A DNA stretch of 64,000 nucleotides from Actinomadura rupiterrae. Its GTDB lineage: Bacteria; Actinomycetota; Actinomycetes; Streptosporangiales; Streptosporangiaceae. The stretch spans positions 124,001 through 188,000 of the forward strand of contig NZ_JAMZEA010000014.1 of assembly GCF_024172125.1 (NCBI RefSeq), read 5' to 3'. Positions 32,599 through 41,630 of the stretch are shown here, piece after piece. Under the pieces are notes generated by a model. That model saw nothing but the letters and a program-made list of their open reading frames with translations, made no database searches and was not told where the DNA came from. A program made the position numbers and the translations under genes. Numbering within the stretch: position 1 is the stretch's first letter; every line of letters begins with the position of its first letter.

Positions 32599-32600
32599 CG

Positions 32601-33226
32601 TCATTCCTCCTGGCCTAGGGCGACGAGCCGCTTTGCTTCGTCGATGGCGAACTCGAAGCCGGAGTCAGGGTCGCGCATGAGCTGTTGCGTGGCCATCGCG
32701 TGTTGGCGGACGCGCGGATCGGCAGAATTCAGCGCGGATGGTTCGATCGGCTCGCCCAAGGCGACCAGCGCTCGGCTCAGGCTCAGCTGGGTTGCTCGGT
32801 CGCCGCGTCCCAGTTGCGTCGTCAGCACTTCGGCAAGGTCGGAGGTTTCGGACTCGGGGCAAGGACGACAGCCGCCCGCCACGCGGCCCGTGCCACCTCG
32901 TCGTCGGGGTCGGTCAGGTGCGCGCGGGTGATCGCGGGCCAGGCGCGGCGGTCTCCGATCTTGGACAGGGTGTGCAGGGCCTGACTCCGCGCCTGCGGCC
33001 GCGGCGAGGCCAACTCGTCCATGAGCCGGGGGACGGTCTCGGACGGCGCGTGGCGGGTGAGCGCCCACGTGAGCATGTCGCGGACGAAGAACTCGGGCTC
33101 GACCGCGCTGCGCTCGATGAGCTCGGCAACGAACCGCGGGTCCGGGTTCGTCCCGACCGCCATCGCCGCCCGCAGCCGCACGGACGCGCTGCGGGCGCGC
33201 AAGGCAAGGATCACGTTCTCGGTCAT
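32601..33226 (-). pseudogene. HEAT-repeat protein broken by a one-base frameshift
   Basis: Two overlapping minus-strand frames join into one HEAT-repeat protein of about 208 residues. The N-terminal part starts at ATG 33226 with a strong AGGAGG (LRARSASVRLRAAMAVGTNP, MDELASPRPQARSQALHTLS, LTDPDDEVARAAWRAAVVLAP). The remainder (ESETSDLAEVLTTQLGRGDR through VALGQEE) is in another frame and ends at 32601. Adding one G near 32855 would restore LAPESETSDLAEV. It is either a recent -1 mutation or a sequencing error. As it stands, the product would be 134 residues ending soon after the shift. Confidence 0.75.
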
Positions 33227-33284
33227 CGGGACCACCTCCTCGCCACAGTGAAGAGCTTGTCACCGTGGCAAGGTCAAGCGCCCG

Positions 33285-33869
33285 TCAGGGGTGGAGGGTG
33301 GGCCGGTAGACGAGCTCCTGCGTGCGGCCGTCCAGGGTCCGCGCCTCGATCAGTTCGAGGTCGAAGTCGTCGGCGCCCTCGAAGATCCGGTCGATGCCCG
33401 TCCGGCCGGTGATCACGGGGAAGACGGTCACCTGGACGCGGTCGACCAGGCCGGCGGCCATCAGCGTCCGGTTCAGCGACAGGCTGCCGTGCGAGCGCAG
33501 CGGCACGTCCGACTCCTGCTTGAGGCGCGCGACGATCTCGACGGCGTCGCCGCTCGCGACGGTCGCGTCCGGCCAGTCGAGCGGTTCGCGCAGCGTGCTG
33601 GACACGACCGTCGCGGGCAGGTTCCGCATGCGGGTGACCCAGGGGTCGCGGGACTCGTGGTCCTCCGGGGTCGAGGCCAGCATCTCCGCGAACGCCCGGT
33701 AGCTGGTGGCCCCGAACACCATCCGCTGCGCCTCGCCGTACTGGGCCGCGCGGTGTTCGAGCAGTTCGGGGCCCTGCTTTCCCCAGTAGCCGCCCCAGTC
33801 GGCGCCGGGCCCGGTGGCGCCGAAGCCGTCGAGGCTGGAGAAGACGTCGAAGGTGTAGGTCGCGGTCAT
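33285..33869 (-). CDS. RibD C-terminal / dihydrofolate-reductase-like protein
   Basis: The 194-residue protein has the bacterial DHFR-like fold of the RibD C-terminal family: FDVFSSLDGFGATG at the N-terminus, RMVFGATSYRAFAEML, ATVVSSTLREPLDWPDATV, RSHGSLSLNRTLMAAGLVD and a C-terminal ELVYRPTL strand. GGGGGAAC precedes ATG 33869. These small NADPH-type reductases are abundant in actinomycetes and their substrates are generally unknown. A second family member occurs at 41631. Confidence 0.85.
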   Translation of the reverse strand: MTATYTFDVFSSLDGFGATGPGADWGGYWGKQGPELLEHRAAQYGEAQRMVFGATSYRAFAEMLASTPEDHESRDPWVTRMRNLPATVVSSTLREPLDWPDATVASGDAVEIVARLKQESDVPLRSHGSLSLNRTLMAAGLVDRVQVTVFPVITGRTGIDRIFEGADDFDLELIEARTLDGRTQELVYRPTLHP

Positions 33870-33975
33870 GTTCCCCCCTTGGTGCGGTCCATCGCGTGTC
33901 TAAGACAGACTGGCCGGACGCTCGGGATTCATCGCTCTCCGACGCGGCGTTTCGGCCGGTGAGCTGCGCGGGTGG

Positions 33976-34818
33976 TCAGATCATGCGGCGGAGGGCGGTT
34001 TCTACGGCGTCGGTGAGGGGGTCGCCTTCGGTTCGCGGGTGGCGGGCTAGGCCCAGCTCCATCTCCGGCAGGGCGGGCAGGGCTTCCGGGGTGTGGCAGG
34101 CCAGGTCCGGTTCGACGTTCGCGGGCATGAGGGCGGCGACGCCGAGGCCGGCGCGGACGGCGGCGAGGACGCCGATCAGGCTGTTGCTCTCGAAGGCGAC
34201 GCGCCAGCGCCGGTCGGCGCGCTCCAGCCCGTTCAGGACGGCCGTCCGCCAGGCGCACGGGTTCGAGAACAGCACCACGGGGAGCGGGTCGGCGGTCAGG
34301 TCCACACTCTGGCCGACGGCCCAGACCAGCGGGCGGCGGACGGTCCAGAGCGGCGGGCCGGGTAGGTCGTGCACGCCGTCGAGGACGAGCTGGACGCGTC
34401 CGGCGTCGTAGGCGGCGCGCATCGCGGACGAGGAGACGCTGAGCACCTCCAGCGTCGCGCCCGGGTGCAGCCGCGCGAGGTCGGCGAGGGCCTGCGGGAG
34501 CCGGGACGCGGCGAGGTCTTCGAGCAGGCCGACGCCGCAGTGGCCGGTGAGCGCGCGCCCGGCCTCGGTGAGGGCCTGCGCGGACAGCGCGAGGATGCGC
34601 TCGGCGTACGGCAGCAGTTCCTCGCCCGCGCGGGTCGGCCGGACGCCGGACGGCGAGCGGTTCAGCAGCGGACGGCCGACCGTGCCTTCCAGCTTGCGGA
34701 GCTGCTGGCTGAGCGCGGGTTGCGTCTGGCCGAGCGCGGTCGCGGCGCGGCTGATGCTGCCCGCCCGGACGGCCGCGACGAACGAGCGGAGCAGAGCGAT
34801 CTCCAGATCCCTGGCCAT
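33976..34818 (-). CDS. LysR-family transcriptional regulator
   Basis: A 280-residue regulator. The N-terminal HTH is LRSFVAAVRAGSISRAATAL, GQTQPALSQQLRKLEGTVGR, PLLNRSPSGVRPTRAGEELL. A periplasmic-binding-like effector domain follows, with GLGVAALMPANVE near the end. It is divergent from an MFS transporter gene across 72 bases that include an AT-rich stretch, so it most likely controls the transporter. Two ATGs (34824, 34818) are possible; the second begins the conserved LysR N-terminus. Confidence 0.9.
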   Translation of the reverse strand: MARDLEIALLRSFVAAVRAGSISRAATALGQTQPALSQQLRKLEGTVGRPLLNRSPSGVRPTRAGEELLPYAERILALSAQALTEAGRALTGHCGVGLLEDLAASRLPQALADLARLHPGATLEVLSVSSSAMRAAYDAGRVQLVLDGVHDLPGPPLWTVRRPLVWAVGQSVDLTADPLPVVLFSNPCAWRTAVLNGLERADRRWRVAFESNSLIGVLAAVRAGLGVAALMPANVEPDLACHTPEALPALPEMELGLARHPRTEGDPLTDAVETALRRMI

Positions 34819-34890
34819 AAGCATCCATTATGCCCGCTCGAAGGATCAAACCACTTCTTATATTGTCAGGAATGTTCTAGCGTCTCGCAG

Positions 34891-36105
34891 ATGACCGGAT
34901 ACCGACAGGTGCTCGCCGTGCGGGGGCTGGCTCCGCTGCTGGGCGTCTCGCTGATCGCGCGCGCCGCGATCACGGCCGACGCGATGACGCTGACGATGTG
35001 CGTCGTCCTCGGCCTGCACAGGAGCTACGCGGCGGCGGGCGGCGTCGCTGCGGCGCTGACCGCGGGGGTGGCGCTGGGCGGCCCGCTGCTCGGCCGGGTG
35101 ATCGACCGGCGGGGTCCGCGCGTGGTCCTGCTGTCGACGGCCGTCATCCAGATCGCGTTCTGGCTGTGCGTCCCGGTCATGCCGTTCTGGACGCTGCTGG
35201 GCGCCGCGTTCGCGGCGGGCCTGCTGATGGTGCCCGCGCAGCCGGTGACCCGGCAGGCGATCTCCGCGATGACCACGGCGGGGCAGCGCCGGGCCGCGTT
35301 CGCGCTGGAGTCGGTGCAGGGCGAGCTGTCGTACATGGTCGGCCCGCCGATCGTGATCCTCTTCGCGGCGAAGGCGTCCCCGGACGTGGTGGCCTGGGTC
35401 GTCGGCGTCGCGATCGTGGCGGGCGGGGTCGGGATCGCGCTGCTGAACCCGCCGCTGCGCGCCGCGGACGAGCCGGACGCCGACACGGGCGAACGTCCAC
35501 GCCGCCGGGAATGGCTGGGGCCGCGCATGATCGCGGTGCTGGTGATGGCGTTCGGCACGACGGTGCTGCTCAGCGGTACGGACCTCGCCATCGTCGCGAC
35601 GCTTGAGGAGGCGGGCCAGGTGTCCTGGGCCGCGGTGGTCGTGGCGGTGTACGGGGTGGCGTCCATCATCGGCGGGCTGGCGTACGGCGCGCTCACCCGG
35701 CCGCTGCCCACATGGCTGCTGCTCGGACTGCTCGGGCTCGCCACCATCCCCGCAGGTTTCGCCCATAGCTGGCAGTGGTTGTGCGTGGCGGGCGCCGGGG
35801 CGGGGCTGCTCACCGCGCCGACCCTTTCCACCGTGGCGCATGCGGTGAGCCGACTCGCGCCCGCGAGCGTGCGCGGCGAGGCGACGGGCCTCCAGTCGTC
35901 GGCGCTGAGCGCAGGGTTCGCCCTCGGCTCCCCGATCGTCGGTGGAGCGATCGACCTGACCGTCCCGGCGGGCGGCTTCGCCACGGCTGGACTGGCCGGG
36001 GTTGTAGCCGCTCTGATCGGATGCCTGCTGTGGCGGCACTCCCCCGCGCGGACCGAGCCCGCGCAAACCGGATCCACCCGCCCGGCCCTCGATCCGGTCC
36101 CGTAA
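34891..36105 (+). CDS. major facilitator superfamily transporter
   Basis: The 404-residue protein has 12 predicted membrane helices. It shows the MFS loop 2-3 signature GRVIDRRGPRVVLL and a related repeat in the second half. The N-terminal half has GLHRSYAAAGGVAAALTAGV, as in YfcJ/MFS drug or metabolite exporters. Start at ATG 34891; a much longer upstream frame is only read-through of the divergent LysR gene. It is probably regulated by the LysR protein at 33976. Substrate unknown. Confidence 0.85.
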   Translation: MTGYRQVLAVRGLAPLLGVSLIARAAITADAMTLTMCVVLGLHRSYAAAGGVAAALTAGVALGGPLLGRVIDRRGPRVVLLSTAVIQIAFWLCVPVMPFWTLLGAAFAAGLLMVPAQPVTRQAISAMTTAGQRRAAFALESVQGELSYMVGPPIVILFAAKASPDVVAWVVGVAIVAGGVGIALLNPPLRAADEPDADTGERPRRREWLGPRMIAVLVMAFGTTVLLSGTDLAIVATLEEAGQVSWAAVVVAVYGVASIIGGLAYGALTRPLPTWLLLGLLGLATIPAGFAHSWQWLCVAGAGAGLLTAPTLSTVAHAVSRLAPASVRGEATGLQSSALSAGFALGSPIVGGAIDLTVPAGGFATAGLAGVVAALIGCLLWRHSPARTEPAQTGSTRPALDPVP

Positions 36106-36160
36106 ATCGGCTTCGTCGTATCGCGGGCTCTCCGCTACAGTTCGTACTTCCAGAACGCGA

Positions 36161-37408
36161 ATGGCGGGTGCGATTGTGATGAGTGGGACCGAGCCGGCAG
36201 AAGCCTTCATCGAGGATTCGGGGAATGTTCTCGTCGTATCTTCGACGGCGCAAGACCATGAGCTGACCAGGGATTTCTTCGGGACCGTGGTCACGGCTGA
36301 TGAGCTTGCGTCCGGCTCGATCGACCTCGCACAGAAGACCGTTTACGTGAGCGGCGACATATCCGGGATCAGCCGGAGCCGGCTGGACGCGGCGGCCCGC
36401 GTGTTCGTCATCCGGGAACGCTCGGACGGTTTCAGCGAAAGCGCCGACGAACCTTGGACGGGTGTCGATCTCGGCCAGGTTCCGGTGCGGGTGCACGGTG
36501 TCGGCGTGTATTACCGACGGTTCTTCGATCCCAGCGACGATCACTTCGGACGGATCCGTGCGGAGCACGAGTTCCAATCGCTGACGGAATCGACGAAACC
36601 CGGGACGGCCCATCGCAGCGGAATCTACCTGACGCCCGTCACGCACGAGGGCGACGAGCTGCATTTCCGGCTGCTCCGGTGCTCCACGAACCTCTCCGGA
36701 CCGACCGAGACGTTCCGTCCTACCGACACGGAAATCGTCGAGGCCCTGAACCGCGAAGCCACCGCGGTCTTCCGGGGCCACGCGCCGCTCAATCACGTCC
36801 TCGCGCAGATCTACCACAACACCCCGGCCACGGCCGAGCGGAAGCAGTCCAAGGCCAAGATCTCGTCCCATGCCGACAAGACCAAGGACATGCCCGCCAA
36901 CGGCATCATGGCGTTCTGCACCTTCTATGACGGCCTCGACAAGCTGCAGCCGCTTCCCAAGGACGCCTTCGACCGCGGCGTGAAAGGCGTCAGCGGGCTG
37001 ACCAAGCTGCACTTCCGCCTGAAGGAGCCGACCGCCGGGGACGAGGGTGGCGCACTGCCGGCGCAGTTCACCATCACGCTTTATCCCGGCTCGGTGTTCT
37101 TCATGCCGCTGTCCACCAACCGGCTGTACACGCACGAGATCCGGGCCTCGATGCTGGACGCCGAAATGCTCCCGACCCGCCTGGGATACGTCGTGCGCTG
37201 CTCGAACGCCGAGGCCGTCCACAAGGACGGCCAGACGTTCCTCAAGGTCGGCGGCGAGCTGGTGAAGCTCGGACCGCCCACTCAGGAGGGAATGGACGAA
37301 CTGCGCCGGCTCTATGCGGAAGAGAACAAGTCCTCGTCCTTCATCGACTACGGCGACGAGATCCTCTTCAGCATGAACACGGGAGACTACGTTGCCCCTC
37401 GGGCCTGA
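36161..37408 (+). CDS. AlkB-like 2OG-Fe(II) oxygenase, paralogue 1 (415 aa)
   Basis: The C-terminal 200 residues have the elements of an AlkB-type 2-oxoglutarate dioxygenase: His237-x-Asp239 (SSHADKTKDM), a jelly-roll strand pair (GIMAFCTFYDG, FTITLYPGSVFFMPLS), the distal His325 (YTHEIRAS) and Arg346 (GYVVRCSNAEAVHKDG) for 2OG binding. Residues 1-210 form an extra N-terminal domain I do not recognise. The next gene has the same core in the same order, so they are tandem paralogues. ATG 36161 or ATG 36179 may be the true start. Substrate unknown; nucleic acid or a small molecule is possible. Confidence 0.7.
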   Translation: MAGAIVMSGTEPAEAFIEDSGNVLVVSSTAQDHELTRDFFGTVVTADELASGSIDLAQKTVYVSGDISGISRSRLDAAARVFVIRERSDGFSESADEPWTGVDLGQVPVRVHGVGVYYRRFFDPSDDHFGRIRAEHEFQSLTESTKPGTAHRSGIYLTPVTHEGDELHFRLLRCSTNLSGPTETFRPTDTEIVEALNREATAVFRGHAPLNHVLAQIYHNTPATAERKQSKAKISSHADKTKDMPANGIMAFCTFYDGLDKLQPLPKDAFDRGVKGVSGLTKLHFRLKEPTAGDEGGALPAQFTITLYPGSVFFMPLSTNRLYTHEIRASMLDAEMLPTRLGYVVRCSNAEAVHKDGQTFLKVGGELVKLGPPTQEGMDELRRLYAEENKSSSFIDYGDEILFSMNTGDYVAPRA

Positions 37409-38168
37409 GATCGCGGACGAGGTCGCCTCGTACGACCTGCCGATCGAAGGGAATCCCTTCGGCGAGTTGTACGCGGCGACTCGCTGGGAGGACGTGGGAA
37501 AGGGCCGGCAAGGCGCCGTCCTGACCAAGGCAGATGAAGCGGGTGGTGTGCCGCTCGTCCGGACCACCACCCGCTACGCCGAACCGGCGCAGCTCTTCCG
37601 GCCGGTGCACGAACGGCTGGCGCAGCAGATCCAGGAGCGCGCCGGCCTTTCGGCCGGGTTCAACAACGCCCTCATCGAGACCTACACGAACGCCTACACC
37701 AAGATGGGCGCCCATTCCGACCAGGCGCTCGATCTGGCCGGCGGGTCGTCCATCGCCGTCTTCTCCTGCTACGAACATCCCGACGCGGGACCGCCGAGGA
37801 AGTTGATCTTCGAGTCGAAAACGTCCGGCGACGAGGACGAGAAGGTCGAGATACCGCTCGTCCACAACAGCGTCGTCGTGTTCTCGGTGGACGCGAACCG
37901 GCGGCTCAAGCACCGGATCGTCCTCGACAAGCCCGTCCCGGCGACCGACAACCGCTGGCTGGGCGTGACGTTCCGCACCTCGAAGACCCTCGTCCGGTTT
38001 CGCGACGGGCACGCCTACCTTCCGCAAGGCGCGCGCCTCACGCACGCGGACGACGAGCAGAGCCGCGAGTTCTACGAGCTGCGGCGCCGAGAGAACAAGG
38101 AGACGGACTTCGCCTACCCCGCGCTGACGTACACCATCAGCGAGAGCGATCTGGTGCCGCCCGTCTGA
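37392..38168 (+). CDS. AlkB-like 2OG-Fe(II) oxygenase, paralogue 2 (258 aa)
   Basis: Iron and cosubstrate residues are clear: His108-x-Asp110 (MGAHSDQALDL), the strand SSIAVFSCYEHP, VHNSVVVFSVDANRRLKH with distal His174, and GVTFRTSKTLVRFRDG with Arg195. The N-terminal segment LYAATRWEDVGKGRQGAV resembles the lid of AlkB proteins. It starts at TTG 37392 with GGGAG 7 bases upstream and overlaps the preceding gene by 17 bases, so the two are translationally coupled. The two enzymes may form a heterodimer or act on successive positions. Substrate unknown. Confidence 0.75.
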   Translation: MPLGPEIADEVASYDLPIEGNPFGELYAATRWEDVGKGRQGAVLTKADEAGGVPLVRTTTRYAEPAQLFRPVHERLAQQIQERAGLSAGFNNALIETYTNAYTKMGAHSDQALDLAGGSSIAVFSCYEHPDAGPPRKLIFESKTSGDEDEKVEIPLVHNSVVVFSVDANRRLKHRIVLDKPVPATDNRWLGVTFRTSKTLVRFRDGHAYLPQGARLTHADDEQSREFYELRRRENKETDFAYPALTYTISESDLVPPV

Positions 38169-38189
38169 CCTTGCTCCCAGGCGGAAGGA

Positions 38190-39371
38190 TCAGCGCGCGA
38201 ACAAGCGGGCGACGAACGGGATGGTGTCGGCCTGCGACTTGAGCAGCGTCCCGCTGTGGTCGGACGGGTAGGTCTTGAAGGTCAACGGCTGGTGGTTGGC
38301 CTTGAGGACGGCGACGTACGGCGCGGTCAGGACGTACGGGACGTCGGTGTCGAGCAGCCCGTGGCCCATGAAGAAGGGCTTGTCGAAGCCGGATTCCGGC
38401 ATCGCGAGGTAGTCCTGGGCGACGGCGGCGAAGTGCGGCAGCGTCAGGACCGGCTTGGTGAAGAAGCTCGTGACGGACACGCCCTTGAGGTCGGTCTCGA
38501 AATCGTCCACGCAGGCGGTCTCGGCCATCGCGAGGTACTTGCGTCCGGTCGGGGTGAGGATGCCGTCGATGCCCAGTTCGGGGTGGACGGACCGGAGCGC
38601 GGCGAAGATGTACGACAGGTAGGCGGTCGTGCCCGGGCCGAGGGACGGCGGGAACTGCGGCCCGACCAGGTCCACGATCTTCTCGACGTAGGCGGGGGTT
38701 CCGGTCCCCACCGCGCCGCGGTAGCGCAGTTTCGGTCCGCCGAACTGCGTGGCGTAGCGGGCGGTGTAGATGGCGGCTCCGGCGCCCTGGGACTGGCCGA
38801 TGACCGCCCAGTCCCGCGACAGCCGCTCGTGGACGGACAGGCTCCTGGCAGCGAACCCGCGCCCGGCCTTCACCATGTCGACGACGTTGTGCGCGGTGGA
38901 GCGTCCGTTGAGGTAGGCGGGCAGGCCCGGAGTGCCGAGGCCCGCATAGTCGCTGGCGACGATCGCGTAGCCCTGCTTCATCCACGTGGCGAGGTAGGGG
39001 AAGTCGCGCTCGGGCAGCGCGGGCCCCTTCACCGACGGCGCGCAGGCGTCGCCGAGTCCGGACGTCCCGTGCGCCCAGGAGATGACCGGCCAGCCGCCGG
39101 ACGGCGCCGTCCCCTTGGGGATGAAGACCTCGCCGGTGCTCCTGGCCGGACGTCCGTGCGCGTCGGTCGTCTGGTAGGTGAGGCGGAACGCCTTCGCCGT
39201 CGTGCCGGGCACCCAGAGCTTCGCCGGGAGCGGCGCGGACGCGAGGACCGTCCCCGGCGCCGGCGCGGCGGCCTGGGCCGCGACGGCCGGGACGAGCGCG
39301 GCCGGGAGGGACAGTGCGGCCGGGAGGGTGAGGGCGGCCAGCGCGGCGGCGCGGCGGCGGGGTCCGGACAC
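38190..39371 (-). CDS. secreted lipase (LIP family alpha/beta hydrolase)
   Basis: A 393-residue exported serine esterase. The signal peptide is MSGPRRRAAALAALTLPAAL... with VAAQA-AAP as cleavage region. The fold carries WPVISWAHGTSGLGDACAPS (oxyanion region), YAIVASDYAGLGTPG, nucleophile Ser in VIGQSQGAGAA, and a late His in YPSDHSGTL. This set is typical of the actinobacterial secretory lipase family (LIP, PF03583). GTG 39371 is chosen because GGAGG lies upstream and the signal peptide begins there. Likely role is extracellular triacylglycerol or ester hydrolysis. Confidence 0.88.
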   Translation of the reverse strand: MSGPRRRAAALAALTLPAALSLPAALVPAVAAQAAAPAPGTVLASAPLPAKLWVPGTTAKAFRLTYQTTDAHGRPARSTGEVFIPKGTAPSGGWPVISWAHGTSGLGDACAPSVKGPALPERDFPYLATWMKQGYAIVASDYAGLGTPGLPAYLNGRSTAHNVVDMVKAGRGFAARSLSVHERLSRDWAVIGQSQGAGAAIYTARYATQFGGPKLRYRGAVGTGTPAYVEKIVDLVGPQFPPSLGPGTTAYLSYIFAALRSVHPELGIDGILTPTGRKYLAMAETACVDDFETDLKGVSVTSFFTKPVLTLPHFAAVAQDYLAMPESGFDKPFFMGHGLLDTDVPYVLTAPYVAVLKANHQPLTFKTYPSDHSGTLLKSQADTIPFVARLFAR

Positions 39372-39588
39372 GGGGGCCTCCAGGGGATGGAAGTGAAGAT
39401 CGCCGAGTGTAGATCGCCGAGCGGCAGCCGTACCACTCCCCCGGCACCGTCCCGGGGCGGGCCCGCGCCACACGCCAGACATGTCGGCCTTAACACCCTT
39501 GTCACCTTTTGTTGACCTTGACGGGAGAGGCTCGGGACGTTTCAGCCGCCGCGCAAAGGCCGGCGGCACTACCCCCCAGGGAGTCGAC

Positions 39589-40137
39589 GTGCCTCTCCAC
39601 GTCCACACCGCCAAGGCCCTGGCCGCGCTCGGCGCCGCCGCGCTCCTCACGGCCGGCCTCACCGGCCCGGCGGCCGCCGCCCCGAGCGCCCTCGCCTCGT
39701 TCCCGCCCGGCTACTGCCACGCGTCCAGCCTCGACCCGGCGACCACGCACCCCGACCCCAACTGCACGCCGGGGGCCCTCAACCCGGACGTCACGCAGGC
39801 GACGATCCACCAGACCATCTGCGTCGCGGGCTACTCCAGCTCGATCCGCCCGCCGTCGACCTACACCACGGCGCTGAAGAAGCAGCAGATCGTCGAGTAC
39901 GGCTACACCGACACCAGCCTGTCCTCCTACGAGGAGGACCACTTCATCCCGCTGAGCCTCGGCGGCGCCCCGCGCGACCCGGCCAACCTGTGGCCCGAGC
40001 CGGGCGGCTCCCCCAATCCCAAGGACGGCATCGAGTTCAAGCTCTACAAGGCCGTCTGCGCCGACCAGGTCACCCTGGCGGCGGCCCAGCACGCCATCGT
40101 CACCGACTGGACCACCGCCGACCAGATCATCCCGTGA
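39589..40137 (+). CDS. secreted HNH-nuclease-like protein
   Basis: A 182-residue exported protein: the signal peptide starts MPLHVHTAKALAALGAAALL and ends near AAA-APSAL. The mature part ends with an HNH-like module: EEDHFIPLSLGGAPRDPANL, then WPEP...NPKDGIEFKL and the CADQVTLAAAQHAIVTDW helix. The DH and the N of ANLWPEP correspond to metal and catalytic residues. Three cysteine pairs (YCH, NCT, ICV, VCA) suggest disulfides. GTG 39589 follows CAGGGAG. Its 3' end overlaps the convergent transporter gene by 11 bases. Nuclease activity is inference. Confidence 0.7.
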   Translation: MPLHVHTAKALAALGAAALLTAGLTGPAAAAPSALASFPPGYCHASSLDPATTHPDPNCTPGALNPDVTQATIHQTICVAGYSSSIRPPSTYTTALKKQQIVEYGYTDTSLSSYEEDHFIPLSLGGAPRDPANLWPEPGGSPNPKDGIEFKLYKAVCADQVTLAAAQHAIVTDWTTADQIIP

Positions 40138-41602
40138 GCCGGTCCTCCGTCCTCCCGGCGTGAGCTGATTCCGGGCGCTCGCCCCTAGGGCGCTCGCCCG
40201 CAGGGCGCGGTCCTCCCACAGCGGGGGCCGCGCCCCGCGGCGTCCGGCCCGGTAGGAGCAGGCCGGTCGCCGCGCCGAGCAGCGCCAGCAGCGCGGCCGC
40301 GGCGATCGCGGGGGTGAACCCATCGCTGAAGGACGTCGCGGAGCCGAGCCCGCCCCGCGCGGTGAACACCGCCGTTGTGATCGCGATGCCGAAGGCGCCG
40401 CCGAGCTGCCGGACGGTGTTGAACGTCCCCGAAGCCGCGCCGATCGCGCTCGGCGGGACGGACCCGATGACCGCGTTCTGCGCCGACGGGATCGCCGCCG
40501 ACAGCCCCACCCCGGACAGGACGAACGGCGCGACCAGCCACGCATAGGACGTCCCGGGCCCGGCGACGAAGGCGATCCATCCGAACCCGACCGCCTGCAG
40601 GGTGAGCCCGGCGGACACCAGCGTCCGGGCGCCGATCCGGGTGACCTGCGCGCCCGCGATAGGCGCGACCACGAACAGCGTCACCGTCCACGGCAGCAGC
40701 AGAACGCCTGTGGCGAACGGCCCGTGCCGCGACACGACCTGAAAGAACTGGGCGAAGAAGAACGCGCCGCTGAAGGTGCACGCGAACAGCAGGAACCCGG
40801 CCGCGTTCCCAGCCGAGAACGCCGGTGTCGCGAACAGCCGCATCGGGACGAGCGGGGCGTCCGCGCGCAGTTCCCACCCGACGAACAGGACGAGCGCGAG
40901 CACCCCTCCCACGGCCGCCGCAAGGACCTCCGGACTCGTCCAGCCGACGTCGTTCCCCCTGATCAGCGCCCAGACGATGCCGAACGCGGCGGCGCTGACC
41001 AGGGCGGTTCCAAGGACGTCCAACCGGCGCGGGGTCCCGGCGTCCGGCTCGATCCGCGCCAGCACCGCCACGATCAGGACGGCGGCGATCGGCACGTTCA
41101 GCCAGAAGATCCACTGCCAGGTCAGGTACTGCACGACCGCCCCGCCGACCAGCGGGCCCCCGGCGGTCGCCAGGCCGGTGATCGAGGCGAACAGCCCCAG
41201 CGCCCGGGGCCGCTGCTCGGGGCCGACCGAGGCCGACAGCACCGCCAGGGCCGTCGGCGCGACCGCGGCGGCGCCCGCGCCCTGCACCGCGCGGGCCGCG
41301 ATCAGCCAGCCCAGGCCGGGCGCGAGCGCGCACCCGGCGGAGGTGATCCCGAACAGCGCGAGCCCGGCGACCAGGACGCGCCTGCGCCCGTAACGCTCGC
41401 CGAGGGCCGCGCCTGCCATGAGCAGGACCGCGAACGGCAGCGTGTAGGCGTTGACGGTCCATTCCAGGTCGGCGATGGAGGCGTGCAGGTCCACCGCGAT
41501 GGCGTGCAGGGCGGTGGTGACGACCAGCGCGTCCAGCGAGATCATCAGTGCGGCCGTCGCCGTCAGGGCGAGCAGCCATCGTTGCGTGCTCGACATGCTC
41601 AT
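40127..41602 (-). CDS. DHA2-family MFS drug/proton antiporter (EmrB/QacA-like)
   Basis: The 491-residue protein has 14 predicted membrane helices. Motif C-like GLATAGGPLVGGAVV, the QWIFWLNVPIAAVLI segment and loop 2-3 GERYGRRRVLVAG are the DHA2 hallmarks, together with LEWTVNAYTLPFAVLLMAG. A Pro/Arg/Gly-rich tail of about 35 residues (GRTPRGAAPAVGGPRPAGER) follows the last helix. Expected role: proton-coupled export of small molecules. It probably forms an operon-like run with the DHFR-like gene to its right (same strand). Confidence 0.9.
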   Translation of the reverse strand: MSMSSTQRWLLALTATAALMISLDALVVTTALHAIAVDLHASIADLEWTVNAYTLPFAVLLMAGAALGERYGRRRVLVAGLALFGITSAGCALAPGLGWLIAARAVQGAGAAAVAPTALAVLSASVGPEQRPRALGLFASITGLATAGGPLVGGAVVQYLTWQWIFWLNVPIAAVLIVAVLARIEPDAGTPRRLDVLGTALVSAAAFGIVWALIRGNDVGWTSPEVLAAAVGGVLALVLFVGWELRADAPLVPMRLFATPAFSAGNAAGFLLFACTFSGAFFFAQFFQVVSRHGPFATGVLLLPWTVTLFVVAPIAGAQVTRIGARTLVSAGLTLQAVGFGWIAFVAGPGTSYAWLVAPFVLSGVGLSAAIPSAQNAVIGSVPPSAIGAASGTFNTVRQLGGAFGIAITTAVFTARGGLGSATSFSDGFTPAIAAAALLALLGAATGLLLPGRTPRGAAPAVGGPRPAGERPRGERPESAHAGRTEDRLTG

Positions 41603-41630
41603 CCGCTTCGCTTCCGCTGCCGCGCGCCGC

